The notes: generated by a model from the letters alone, not told the origin. A stretch of 9,502 bases of DNA from DATDYW01 sp964574865 (GCA_964574865.1 CAZNOT010000023.1:1-9502), one strand, 5' to 3'; positions 1-6,574 are shown, numbered from the stretch's first letter. A program made the numbers and translations.

Positions 1-693
1 CCGCTCGAGGCGCTGCTCGACCTAATCGAGAGGCGGAAGCTCCTCGTGTCGGACGTGTCGCTCGCGCAGGTGGCGGACGATTTCGTCGCGTACCTCGAGA
101 GCCTGCCGGAGATGCCCGAGGCCGAGGTCGCGCAGTTCGTGCTGGTGGCGTCGACGCTGCTCCTGATCAAGTCGCGCGCGCTCCTGCCGCAGCTCGAGCT
201 CTCGCCCGACGAGGAGCGGTCCGTGCACGACCTTGAGCTCCGGCTCGAGGCGTACCGACGCCTGCGGGACGCATCGCGGCGGCTCGCGCGGGTGTGGCTA
301 CTCGCGCCGCTCTTCGGGCGCCGCGGCCGGAGCCCCGAGGCGCCGACCTTCGCGCCCCCGCGCGAGCTCACCGCCGACATCCTGCTGGCGAAGGCGCAGA
401 CGATCCTGGCGAGGGCGCCGCGGCCGCTCGCGAGAATGCCGCAGGCGCTCGTGCGCCGCGCGGTGTCGCTCGAAGAGGCCGTCGCGTCGCTCTCGGGTCG
501 CATCAGGGCCGCGCTGCGCGGATCGTTCCGCGAAATTGCGGGGCTCAGGGGCGCGTCGCGCCACGAGGCGGCGGTGCACTTCCTTGCGCTTTTGGAACTA
601 GTGCGTCGTGGTATAGTCCGGACGCAGCAGAGCGACCACTTCGAGGACATCCGGCTGGAGGCCGCCGAGGTGTCGACGCCCCGCTACGTCTGA
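1..693 (+). CDS. scpA: ScpA, segregation and condensation protein A (5' end outside window)
   Basis: ScpA is the kleisin subunit of bacterial condensin. It bridges the SMC heads together with a ScpB dimer and acts in the cytoplasm on the nucleoid. The frame is open from base 1 and reads PLEALLDLIERRKLLVSDVS, matching the conserved ScpA N-terminal region (PLDLLL-LI---..DI..I), so a GTG at 46 lies inside the protein and the true start is before the window. About 230 residues are visible. The helix AEVAQFVLVASTLLLIKSRALLP (residues about 40-62 from the edge) is the family hallmark. The middle is Arg/Ala-rich and the last 70 residues form the winged helix that contacts the SMC head, ending near HFEDIRLEA. 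The stop is TGA. scpB follows after 43 nt, the standard scpA-scpB order. Family assignment is firm; only the length is unknown. Confidence 0.93.
   Translation, partial: PLEALLDLIERRKLLVSDVSLAQVADDFVAYLESLPEMPEAEVAQFVLVASTLLLIKSRALLPQLELSPDEERSVHDLELRLEAYRRLRDASRRLARVWLLAPLFGRRGRSPEAPTFAPPRELTADILLAKAQTILARAPRPLARMPQALVRRAVSLEEAVASLSGRIRAALRGSFREIAGLRGASRHEAAVHFLALLELVRRGIVRTQQSDHFEDIRLEAAEVSTPRYV
609..617 (+). promoter_or_regulatory. Possible extended -10 box inside the 3' end of scpA
   Basis: TGGTATAGT has the TGn extension and a near-consensus TATAGT hexamer, and it resembles the boxes before murG and gltX. It encodes part of the ScpA winged helix and lies about 120 nt before scpB. The best -35 candidate, TTGGAA at 592-597, is only 14 nt away, which is too close. 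It could be a minor scpB promoter or a coincidence. Confidence 0.2.
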
Positions 694-714
694 TTTTTAC
701 CGGACAAAAAGTGA

Positions 715-732
715 CCTGGTCCCACTCAGGAT
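715..732 (+). repeat. Dispersed REP-like repeat, copy 1
   Basis: CCTGGTCCCACTCAGGAT occurs here and, exactly reverse-complemented, at 8079-8096. Allowing one mismatch, the match runs on for GTA (733-736 here). On the other side both copies have an A/G-rich stretch ending in GTG, offset by one base. This copy lies between scpA and scpB, and its AGGA (728-731) sits 5 nt before the scpB ATG, where it can serve as Shine-Dalgarno sequence. An 18-bp exact match is not expected by chance in 9.5 kb. Resemblance to REP-type sequences of the GTGCCTGG kind is from memory. Confidence 0.7.
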
Positions 733-736
733 TGTA

Positions 737-1366
737 ATGAACGAGGATAACGTCGCAGTGAACCAGGCCTCAGGCCAAAACGAGCGCACATCGGATGCGC
801 GCTCGGAGCTCCCGCTTTCCGCGCGCCTCGAGGCGGCGCTTTTCTGGTCGGCGGGCGCGCTACGCGTGAAGCAGCTCGCCGAGGCGACGGGGGAGAGCCG
901 CGAAGCGGTCGAGGCCGCGCTCGCGGAGCTCGGCGCATCGCTCACGGGCCGCGGCGTGACGCTCGTGCGGGCGGGAGACGAGGCGACGCTGGTGACCGCG
1001 AGCGGCGCGAGCGAGCTGGTCGCGAAGATGCGCCGGGACGAGCTCGACCGCGAGCTCACCAAGGCGGCGGCCGAGACGCTCGCGGCGGTCGCCTACGCCG
1101 GACCGATTTCGCGCGCCGAGCTCGAGCACCTGCGCGGCGTGAACTGCGCGGCGGCGCTGCGGGCGCTGTCGGCGCGGGGGCTCGTGGAGCGGGAGGGGAG
1201 CGAGGAAGGACGCGGCCGGTTCCGCGCGACGGTGGACCTCCTCTCCTCTATCGGCGTCGCCGACGCGTCGGCGCTGCCCGGCTACGCGGATACGCGCCGC
1301 GAGCTCGAGGAGGCGCTCGCGCGAGCGAGCGAAGCGGACGCCGCGGCGATCGAGGCGGGCGCCTAA
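737..1366 (+). CDS. scpB: ScpB, segregation and condensation protein B
   Basis: ScpB dimerises and binds the middle of ScpA, stabilising the SMC-ScpAB condensin that organises and segregates the chromosome. The protein is 209 residues, normal for the family. A variable polar N-terminus (1-26) precedes the first winged helix (about 27-97, LEAALFWSAGALRVKQLAEA), which contains the GRGVTLV strand at 71-77. The second winged helix (about 105-173) holds the signature ETLAAVAYAGPISRAELEHL (113-132) followed by RGV. GRGRFRATVDLLSSIGV near 158-174 is the usual GRP..Y-T--FL--FGL segment in divergent form. The C-terminal 30 residues are acidic and Ala-rich. ATG at 737 is preceded by AGGA at 5 nt spacing. 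The gene is probably co-transcribed with scpA; the 16-nt gap to the next gene suggests it joins too. Confidence 0.92.
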   Translation: MNEDNVAVNQASGQNERTSDARSELPLSARLEAALFWSAGALRVKQLAEATGESREAVEAALAELGASLTGRGVTLVRAGDEATLVTASGASELVAKMRRDELDRELTKAAAETLAAVAYAGPISRAELEHLRGVNCAAALRALSARGLVEREGSEEGRGRFRATVDLLSSIGVADASALPGYADTRRELEEALARASEADAAAIEAGA

Positions 1367-1382
1367 AACTTTTTTCTTTTCC

Positions 1383-2429
1383 ATGGAACCCCACACCCGC
1401 GAACGCCCCGAAAACCGCCGCCTCGCGCGGTTCGCCCCGCTCGCCGTGGCGGCCCTCGTCGCGAGCTCCGGCGCGCTCGGGCTCTGGCCTGTCGGCTTCG
1501 CGGCGCGAGAGCCTCAAAATCTCGCCGCGGCCCTCCCGCCGGTTCCGGCCCCGCGCCAATTCCCATCGGTCGAGCTCCAGGCCGCCTCGGCTATCGTCGT
1601 CGATCTCTCGACCGGCCGCGCCTTCTTCGAGCGCGACGCAGACACCGCCCGCCCGCTCGCCTCGATCACCAAACTCGTCACGGCGATCGTCGCGAGCGAC
1701 CGCCTCGACGGCGACGCCCCGGTGACCATCGCGAGCGCCACCGAGACCGAGGAGAGCGTCGCGACCTACACGGTTCCGGCCCAGCCGCTTCTCGACGCCG
1801 AGGGTAACCCGGCCATCGGGGAGAACGGCGAGCCGCTCTTCACCGAGGAGCAGGTCATCGCGCTCCCGCCCACGACGCACACTGTGCCCGTCGTCGCGCG
1901 GGTCGAAGACGCCATTTCATACGCGCTCGTCGCGTCGTCGAACGAGGCCGCGGCGGCGCTCGCGGCGGCGGCCGGACCAGGCCAGGCGAGCTTCGTCGCG
2001 GCAATGAACGCGACCGCCGGCGAGCTCGGCGCCCGTACCATGACCTTCCGCAACCCGACGGGCCTCGACGAGGGTGCCGAGGCCGGCGCGGTCGGGAGCG
2101 CCCGCGACGTGGCGGCCATCCTCGGCTACCTCGTGAAGAGCCGGCTACCGCTCATCGCCCCTACCGCCGAGGTTTCCTTCAGCGTGCCGACCGACCGCGG
2201 CGCCATCGTCGCGCGCAACACCAACCTCATCGCCGGCACGCTGCCGAACCTCGTGGGCGGGAAGACCGGCCTCACCGACGCCGCCGGCGGTAACCTCGCG
2301 GTCGTCATCGACCCAGGCCTCGGCCAGCCGATCGCCATCGTCGTGCTCGGCTCGACCAAAGAGGGCCGCTTCGCCGATGTGCAGGCGCTCGCGGCCGCGA
2401 CGGTGGCGCACCTTTCCCAGGGAGACTGA
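1383..2429 (+). CDS. D-alanyl-D-alanine carboxypeptidase (peptidase S11, DacA/DacF-like)
   Basis: A penicillin-binding serine DD-carboxypeptidase that removes the terminal D-Ala from peptidoglycan stem peptides outside the membrane. All three active-site motifs are present in order: SITK (94-97, nucleophile Ser94 and Lys97), SSN (185-187) and KTG (294-296). GRAFFERDADTARPLASITK is the usual S11 lead-in and MTFRNPTGLDE (220-230) is the conserved F-NPTGLD segment. Residues about 17-40 are a hydrophobic stretch that serves as signal peptide or N-terminal anchor, followed by a Pro-rich linker. An acidic, Gly/Asn-rich insertion at about 128-165 lies between the first two motifs. At 348 residues it lacks room for a long C-terminal domain like that of PBP5. 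ATG at 1383 has no Shine-Dalgarno sequence, only a pyrimidine tract. The 16-nt gap from scpB suggests co-transcription. The family is firm; the dac paralogue is not resolved. Confidence 0.93.
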   Translation: MEPHTRERPENRRLARFAPLAVAALVASSGALGLWPVGFAAREPQNLAAALPPVPAPRQFPSVELQAASAIVVDLSTGRAFFERDADTARPLASITKLVTAIVASDRLDGDAPVTIASATETEESVATYTVPAQPLLDAEGNPAIGENGEPLFTEEQVIALPPTTHTVPVVARVEDAISYALVASSNEAAAALAAAAGPGQASFVAAMNATAGELGARTMTFRNPTGLDEGAEAGAVGSARDVAAILGYLVKSRLPLIAPTAEVSFSVPTDRGAIVARNTNLIAGTLPNLVGGKTGLTDAAGGNLAVVIDPGLGQPIAIVVLGSTKEGRFADVQALAAATVAHLSQGD

Positions 2430-2441
2430 GCCTACGCACCC

Positions 2442-2476
2442 AAAAAGAAAATCGTCCGCAGGTGACCGCGGACGAT
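2442..2476 (-). terminator. Intrinsic terminator of the minus-strand membrane protein gene
   Basis: A perfect 9-bp stem (2451-2459 with 2468-2476, ATCGTCCGC/GCGGACGAT) encloses an 8-nt loop. Read on the minus strand it begins 10 nt past the stop at 2486 and is followed by the T-rich run TTTCTTTTT (2450-2442). On the plus strand no T-run follows, so it is a good terminator only for the minus-strand gene. It lies in the 56-nt gap between two convergent genes and may also slow read-through from the carboxypeptidase gene. Confidence 0.8.
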
Positions 2477-2485
2477 AAGGGCAAC

Positions 2486-3076
2486 TCAAACTTCTTGCCG
2501 AACGTTCCAAATCGACCTCGCGGCCCAGCGGACGAGCCGCCAAAATCGAATGGCGGCCCAAACCATTGACGCGCCGGCGAGCCAAATCGCGACGAGGAGG
2601 GCCCCGAATATCGAGGCCACTTTGACAGGGTAGTCAGTCCAGAGGTTGGAGCCTACACCTTTCCAAAAAGGCGGGACCGCTCCTTCGGCGGCAATGAGAT
2701 CACCATGAGAAGATGCGTAGGTAATGCTCGCGGAGCCGGGAAGCCCGAAGTCTTCGGGAGACACCAGGAGACAGAGCAAGAGTGGTGGGGTCATGAGGCA
2801 CCAGAAAAACCTCAGCACTGCCCCCAGGGAGAGGACGCCACCGCCCTTGAGCACCTGCGCCTCGACGCGTGAAACGCCGAGGCACGCGACGGTGACGAAG
2901 GTGAGCTGCGCGATTCCGAGCGCGCGGGAGGTTGGAGCCGAGAGGCCCCACGCCGCGGATACCGCCCACGTGAGGAGCCAGGCCAGGGCGCCAAACAGCA
3001 GGCACGCGCCGAGGCCCCTCGGGACAAAGTGGTCGAACAGGATGTCGGGGATAGATTTTGATTCTTGTTTTTCCAT
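2486..3076 (-). CDS. Four-helix membrane protein of unknown function
   Basis: I do not recognise this 196-residue protein. A short polar N-terminus (1-18, MEKQESKSIPDILFDHFVPR) precedes hydrophobic segments at about 21-44, 51-68, 83-105 and 153-177. The loop between helices 3 and 4 (about 106-150, with GLPGSASITYASSHGDL and a Trp at 138) is the longest soluble part. The C-terminus is basic and Trp/Arg-rich (RFWRLVRWAARSIW), typical of a cytoplasmic tail. ATG at 3076 was chosen because the frame upstream runs antisense through mraY, whereas this ATG lies just past an AT-rich promoter. It is the only minus-strand gene here, with its own promoter and terminator, divergent from mraY and convergent with the carboxypeptidase. 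Codon choice is less GC-extreme than in its neighbours, which could mean recent arrival or low expression. No enzymatic motif is visible. Confidence 0.75.
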   Translation of the reverse strand: MEKQESKSIPDILFDHFVPRGLGACLLFGALAWLLTWAVSAAWGLSAPTSRALGIAQLTFVTVACLGVSRVEAQVLKGGGVLSLGAVLRFFWCLMTPPLLLCLLVSPEDFGLPGSASITYASSHGDLIAAEGAVPPFWKGVGSNLWTDYPVKVASIFGALLVAIWLAGASMVWAAIRFWRLVRWAARSIWNVRQEV

Positions 3077-3098
3077 AGTTCTTTTTGGTTCGGTGTTT

Positions 3099-3127
3099 TT
3101 ATTACAACAATAATAAAAATAAATCAA
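3099..3127 (-). promoter_or_regulatory. Promoter of the minus-strand membrane protein gene
   Basis: Read on the minus strand, TTGATT (3127-3122) is separated by exactly 17 nt from TAATAA (3104-3099), with the ATG 22 nt beyond. The surrounding 3056-3127 is a strongly AT-rich island in GC-rich DNA. The -35 box is good and the -10 box is moderate. No clear Shine-Dalgarno sequence is seen, only AAAAAGAA before the ATG. Confidence 0.5.
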
Positions 3128-3175
3128 TGCCCCGGCTGGGGACTGGGCCGTAGCGCGAAAGTTGCCCCGCTGCGC

Positions 3176-3181
3176 TAAAGT
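3176..3181 (+). promoter_or_regulatory. Possible -10 box of mraY
   Basis: TAAAGT ends 7 nt before the mraY ATG, the same spacing class seen before the M23 gene, murG and gltX. No convincing -35 hexamer is present. The box would give a transcript starting at or near the ATG, and it argues against the upstream TTG at 3162 as the start. Confidence 0.4.
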
Positions 3182-3188
3182 GTTCCGT

Positions 3189-4253
3189 ATGCCGTTCGAC
3201 ACCATCAAGGTCCTGCTGCCCGCCGCGCTCGCCTTCCTCGTGGGCATCTCGGTGACCCCGGCGGTCGCGGGATTCCTGTACCGCAACAAAATGTGGAAGC
3301 CGAAGGCGGGGAAGACCGCGCTCGACGGCAAGGCCGCGGAGGAGTTCAACCGGCTGCACGCGACGAAGGAGGTCGGCACGCCGCGCCTCGGCGGCTCGAT
3401 CATCTGGATCTCCACGCTCGCCGTCGCCGGCGGGCTCTGGCTCCTCGCGGCGCTCTTCCCGGGCGTCGGATTCGGCAAGCTCGAGTTCCTCGCGCGCTCG
3501 CAGACGTGGGTGCCGCTCGCCGTCTTCGCGCTCGGCGCGCTCGTGGGGCTCGCCGACGACCTCTCGGAGGTACGCGGCGGCGGCGGGCTCTCGCTCGGCG
3601 CGCGCCTCTCGTTCGTGATCGGCGTGGCGACGCTGCTCGCCATCTGGTTCTACGAAAAACTGGAGGTGACCGCGGTATCGGTCCCGCTCGTGGGGCCGCT
3701 CGAGCTAGGTTGGCTCGTGGTGCCGCTCTTCGTCGCGGTGGTCCTCGCGACCTACGCCTCGGGCGTCATCGACGGGCTCGACGGGCTCGCGGGCGGCGTC
3801 TTCGCGATCGCGTTCGCCGCGTACGCGGCCATCGCCTTCGCGCAGGGGCAGGTGAACCTCGCGGCGCTCGCGGCCACGATTGCCGGCGCGACGCTGGCGT
3901 TCCTCTGGTTCAACGTGCCGCCCGCGCGCTTCTACATGTCCGAGACCGGGTCGATGGCGCTCACGCTGTCGCTCGCGACGGTCGCGATGATGAGCGACGA
4001 CCTCGTCGGCGGCGTCGGCCTCGCGGTTCTGCCGCTCGTGGCGCTCCCGCTCGCGGGCACGGTCGTCGGCAACGTCCTGCAGGTGGGATCGAAGAAGCTC
4101 CGCGGCAAGAAAATTTTCCGCGTCGCGCCGGTCCACCACCACTTCGAGGCTATCGGCTGGCCGCGCGAGAAGGTCGTGATGCGCTACTGGATCGTCGCCG
4201 CGGCCTCCGCCACCATCGGCGTTGTTGTGGCCCTCGCGCACATCGCGGCCTAG
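3189..4253 (+). CDS. mraY: MraY, phospho-MurNAc-pentapeptide transferase
   Basis: MraY transfers phospho-MurNAc-pentapeptide from UDP to undecaprenyl phosphate in the inner membrane, making lipid I. The 354-residue product is family-sized with about ten hydrophobic segments. Visible landmarks are KEVGTPRLGG (60-69), the acidic pair LADD (121-124), DGLDGLAGG (195-203), FYMSETGS (248-255) and the MraY-specific PVHHHFEAIGWPREKVV (314-330) with the His triplet 316-318. The His motif separates it from WecA/TagO relatives. Two usual active-site positions differ: the Asn of NxxDGLDGL is Gly192 and the Asp of MGDTGS is Glu252. ATG at 3189 was preferred over TTG at 3162 because the protein then begins with the normal short N-terminus and a -10-like box lies between the two. 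It is 19 nt from ftsW and likely co-transcribed with it. Confidence 0.95.
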   Translation: MPFDTIKVLLPAALAFLVGISVTPAVAGFLYRNKMWKPKAGKTALDGKAAEEFNRLHATKEVGTPRLGGSIIWISTLAVAGGLWLLAALFPGVGFGKLEFLARSQTWVPLAVFALGALVGLADDLSEVRGGGGLSLGARLSFVIGVATLLAIWFYEKLEVTAVSVPLVGPLELGWLVVPLFVAVVLATYASGVIDGLDGLAGGVFAIAFAAYAAIAFAQGQVNLAALAATIAGATLAFLWFNVPPARFYMSETGSMALTLSLATVAMMSDDLVGGVGLAVLPLVALPLAGTVVGNVLQVGSKKLRGKKIFRVAPVHHHFEAIGWPREKVVMRYWIVAAASATIGVVVALAHIAA

Positions 4254-4272
4254 CAGTCCGAACCGTCGCGCG

Positions 4273-5370
4273 ATGAAGAAGCTCGACCCCGCCGACCGCT
4301 TCCTCGCCGTCGCGACGGCGATCATCGCGCTCTTCGGCGCCGCCATGTTCTTCTCGGCGACGAGCGGCCTCGCCGCCCGCGGCGAGGCCATCCTGGGCGA
4401 CGTGATCGCGCAGGTAGGGCTCGGGCTCGTCGGCGGCGGGGCTCTCGCGTACCTCGTCTCGCGAATTCCGTACCGTCGCCTGCGCGCCGCCGCCGTCGGC
4501 CTCTTCGCGGCGTCGGTCCTCGCGACCGTCGCCGTGTTCGTGCCCGGCCTCGGCGTGAGCCACGGCGGCGCGACGCGCTGGCTCGACCTCGGGCCAGTGA
4601 CGGCGCAGCCGCTCGAGCTCTTAAAGATCGGGTACGTGGTGCTGCTCGCGGCGCTCCTCGGGCGGCGGCGCGGGGTCGAGGGCTGGCGCGGCGTCCTGAG
4701 CTACGCCGCGGTCACCGGCATCGCCGGCACCGCTCTCATCCTGCAGCCGGACCGCGACGGCCTGCTCCTCCTCGGCGGCACAGGCTTCGCGATGCTCCTC
4801 GCCGCCGGCGCCGACTGGAAGCGGCTCGGCATCCTCGCGGCGATCGGCGCCGTCCTCTCGGTGGGCCTCGTGCTCTCGGCCGGCTACAGCGTCGACCGCG
4901 TGCTGACCTTCATGGATCCGAACGACGACCCGCTCGGCAGCGACTACCAGATCCAGCAGTCGCTCATCGCGGTGGGCGCGGGCCAGGTGACCGGCCGAGG
5001 CCTCGGGCAGAGCCTCCAGAAGCTCGGGCGCCTGCCGGAGCCAACGTCCGATTCCATTTTCGCGGTTCTCGCCGAGGAATCCGGCTTCCTCGGCGCGGCG
5101 TTCACCGTGCTCGTGTTCGTCGCACTCGGCGCGGCCTGCTTCCGCGTGGCGCGACGCGCGCCGGACGCGTTCGGCGGCCTGCTCGCCGCAGGCTTCGGCA
5201 CGCTCGTTCTGACTCAGGCGTTCCTGAACATCGCCTCCGCCGTGAACCTCATGCCGCTCGCGGGCCTGCCGTTGCCGTTCGTCTCGAAGGGCGGCACCGC
5301 GCTCGTGGGGGCGCTGGTGTCGATGGGGATTGTGGCGGCGGTGTCGCGGGCGGGGAGGCAGGAGAAGTAA
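4273..5370 (+). CDS. ftsW: FtsW/RodA-family SEDS peptidoglycan polymerase (FtsW by context)
   Basis: SEDS proteins are inner-membrane glycosyltransferases that polymerise lipid II; FtsW does so at the division septum with its partner PBP. The 365-residue protein is highly hydrophobic, with about ten membrane segments. Landmarks are DRFLAVATAIIALFGAAMFFSATS (8-31), GGATRWLDLGPVTAQPLELLK (98-118, the G-RRW---G-QPSE-K motif), SDYQIQQSLIAVGAGQVTGRGLG (223-245), and LPEPTSDSIFAVLAEESGFLG (254-274), where Asp260 aligns with the catalytic Asp of SEDS enzymes. LPLPFVSKGGTAL (332-344) matches LPF-SYGGSS with Lys replacing Tyr. ATG at 4273 is used because it gives the normal cytoplasmic N-terminus; no Shine-Dalgarno sequence precedes it, so translation may be coupled to mraY. 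Location between mraY and murG favours FtsW over RodA, but sequence alone does not fully decide. Confidence 0.9.
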   Translation: MKKLDPADRFLAVATAIIALFGAAMFFSATSGLAARGEAILGDVIAQVGLGLVGGGALAYLVSRIPYRRLRAAAVGLFAASVLATVAVFVPGLGVSHGGATRWLDLGPVTAQPLELLKIGYVVLLAALLGRRRGVEGWRGVLSYAAVTGIAGTALILQPDRDGLLLLGGTGFAMLLAAGADWKRLGILAAIGAVLSVGLVLSAGYSVDRVLTFMDPNDDPLGSDYQIQQSLIAVGAGQVTGRGLGQSLQKLGRLPEPTSDSIFAVLAEESGFLGAAFTVLVFVALGAACFRVARRAPDAFGGLLAAGFGTLVLTQAFLNIASAVNLMPLAGLPLPFVSKGGTALVGALVSMGIVAAVSRAGRQEK

Positions 5371-5398
5371 CAGGTAACAAGTTCGGACAGAGGAGAGG

Positions 5399-5425
5399 GG
5401 CGGCGCCCTGCGGGCGCCGCCTTTT
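5399..5425 (+). terminator. Strong intrinsic terminator after ftsW
   Basis: A perfect 10-bp GC stem (5399-5408 GGCGGCGCCC with 5412-5421 GGGCGCCGCC) has a 3-nt TGC loop and is followed by TTTT (5422-5425). It would end the mraY-ftsW transcript. The T-run abuts the murG -10 region, so terminator and promoter share bases; the murG transcript would start beyond the hairpin and not contain it. Confidence 0.85.
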
Positions 5426-5433
5426 GGTACAAT
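5425..5433 (+). promoter_or_regulatory. Extended -10 promoter of murG
   Basis: TGGTACAAT is a TGn-extended -10 box (hexamer TACAAT, 5428-5433). The ATG begins 10 nt after it, so a normal start site about 7 nt downstream would leave a leader of only a few bases. The -35 position falls within the terminator hairpin and shows no consensus hexamer, consistent with reliance on the TGn extension. Confidence 0.6.
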
Positions 5434-5443
5434 CCACTGCGCA

Positions 5444-6574
5444 ATGCGCATCGTATTCACCGGCGGCGGCACGGGCGGCCACTTCTACCCCCTCATCGCG
5501 GTCGCCGAGCAGATTCGGAAGATGGCCCGCGACCAGCGCCTCGTCGAGCCCGAGATGTACTACCTCGCGCCCGAGCCGTACAACCCCGGCGCGCTCTTCG
5601 ACCACGGCATCAGGTACCGCAAGGTGGTCGCCGGAAAAATGCGCCGGTACTTCTCGCTCGCGAACATCTCGGACGTCTTCCGGACCGTCGTCGGCGTCTT
5701 CGACGGCCTCCTCGAGGTGTTCAAAATTTTCCCCGACGTCGTTTTCTCGAAGGGCGGGTACGGCGCGTTCCCGGTCGTCTTCGCCGCGCGCGTGCTGCGA
5801 ATCCCGGTCGTCGTGCACGAGTCGGACTCGCGCCCCGGCCGCGTGAACGCGTGGACAGGCCGCTTCGCCGCGAAAATTGCCGTCTCGTACCCCGAGACCG
5901 CCAAGATGTTCCCGGAGGGGAAGACCGCGTGGACCGGCCAGCCCGTGCGCCGCGCCATCGAGACTCCGGCCCGCGAGGGCGCGCGCGAGCACCTGCGCCT
6001 CGAAACGCACACGCCGACCCTGCTCGTCCTCGGCGGTAGCCAGGGCGCGCAGAAGATCAACGAGGTCGTCGTCGCTTCCGTCGCCGAGCTCGTCGCGGAC
6101 TTCCAGGTCATCCACCAGACCGGGAAAGCCAACTTCGCCGACACCGCGCAGCTCGCCGAGTTCGCGCTCGAGAATAACCCGCACGCCGGGCGGTACCTGC
6201 CGTTCGACTACCTCGACGACCTCGCGCTCCGCATGGCCGCCGGCGCCGCCGACCTCGTGGTGACGCGCGCCGGGTCGTCGCTGTTCGAGGTCGCGGCGTG
6301 GGGCCTGCCGGCGATCGTCATCCCGATCCCCGAGACCATTTCGCACGACCAGCGCACCAACGCCTACACCTACGCCCGCGGCGGCGGCGCGGTCGTGCTC
6401 GAGGAGAACAACCTCACCAAAGACGTTTTCCTCGCCGAGATCCGGCGCATCCTCAACTCCGAGCCGCTCCAGCGCGAGATGGCCGAGGCCGCTAAGCGGT
6501 TCGCGAAGCCCGACGCGGACGCGGCGATCGCGAAGCAGGTGGTGGACATCGCGCTGGAGCACGAGGGAGCCTGA
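5444..6574 (+). CDS. murG: MurG, lipid II synthase (GT28 glycosyltransferase)
   Basis: MurG adds GlcNAc from UDP-GlcNAc to lipid I on the cytoplasmic face of the membrane, giving lipid II. The 376-residue GT-B protein shows the N-terminal acceptor domain with GGGTGGHFYP (7-16, catalytic-site His13), FSKGGYGAFP (101-110) and VVHESDSRPG (123-132, where many homologues have HEQN-PG), then TGQPVR (164-169). The C-terminal UDP-GlcNAc domain has LVLGGSQGA (194-202), TRAGSSLFEVAAWGLPAIVI (274-293) with the sugar-nucleotide-binding Glu282, and DQRTNA (302-307), the counterpart of HQ--NA with Asp at the His position. ATG at 5444 starts directly in MRIVFTGGGTGG, the family start. It has its own promoter after a strong terminator, so it is probably transcribed apart from mraY-ftsW. 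murC does not follow. Confidence 0.96.
   Translation: MRIVFTGGGTGGHFYPLIAVAEQIRKMARDQRLVEPEMYYLAPEPYNPGALFDHGIRYRKVVAGKMRRYFSLANISDVFRTVVGVFDGLLEVFKIFPDVVFSKGGYGAFPVVFAARVLRIPVVVHESDSRPGRVNAWTGRFAAKIAVSYPETAKMFPEGKTAWTGQPVRRAIETPAREGAREHLRLETHTPTLLVLGGSQGAQKINEVVVASVAELVADFQVIHQTGKANFADTAQLAEFALENNPHAGRYLPFDYLDDLALRMAAGAADLVVTRAGSSLFEVAAWGLPAIVIPIPETISHDQRTNAYTYARGGGAVVLEENNLTKDVFLAEIRRILNSEPLQREMAEAAKRFAKPDADAAIAKQVVDIALEHEGA

Noticed and set aside
46..693. scpA starting at GTG 46
   Set aside because: The frame is open to base 1 and the residues before 46 match the conserved ScpA N-terminal region, so the gene begins outside the window.
694..732. Regulatory hairpin in the scpA-scpB gap
   Set aside because: ACCGG (700-704) can pair with CTGGT (716-720) only through 5 bp with a wobble and an 11-nt loop. 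Not convincing.
1354..1380. Terminator between scpB and the carboxypeptidase gene
   Set aside because: A T-rich run follows GGCGGGCGCC, but only a 3-bp stem can form. The 16-nt gap fits co-transcription better.
2486..3643. Long minus-strand frame giving a 385-residue protein
   Set aside because: The first 189 residues run antisense through mraY and have no protein-like character. The real gene starts at ATG 3076, just past an AT-rich promoter.
5249..6562. 437-residue minus-strand frame opposite murG
   Set aside because: Low-complexity Arg/Glu/Gly/Val composition typical of an antisense shadow in GC-rich DNA. murG on the plus strand has all family motifs.
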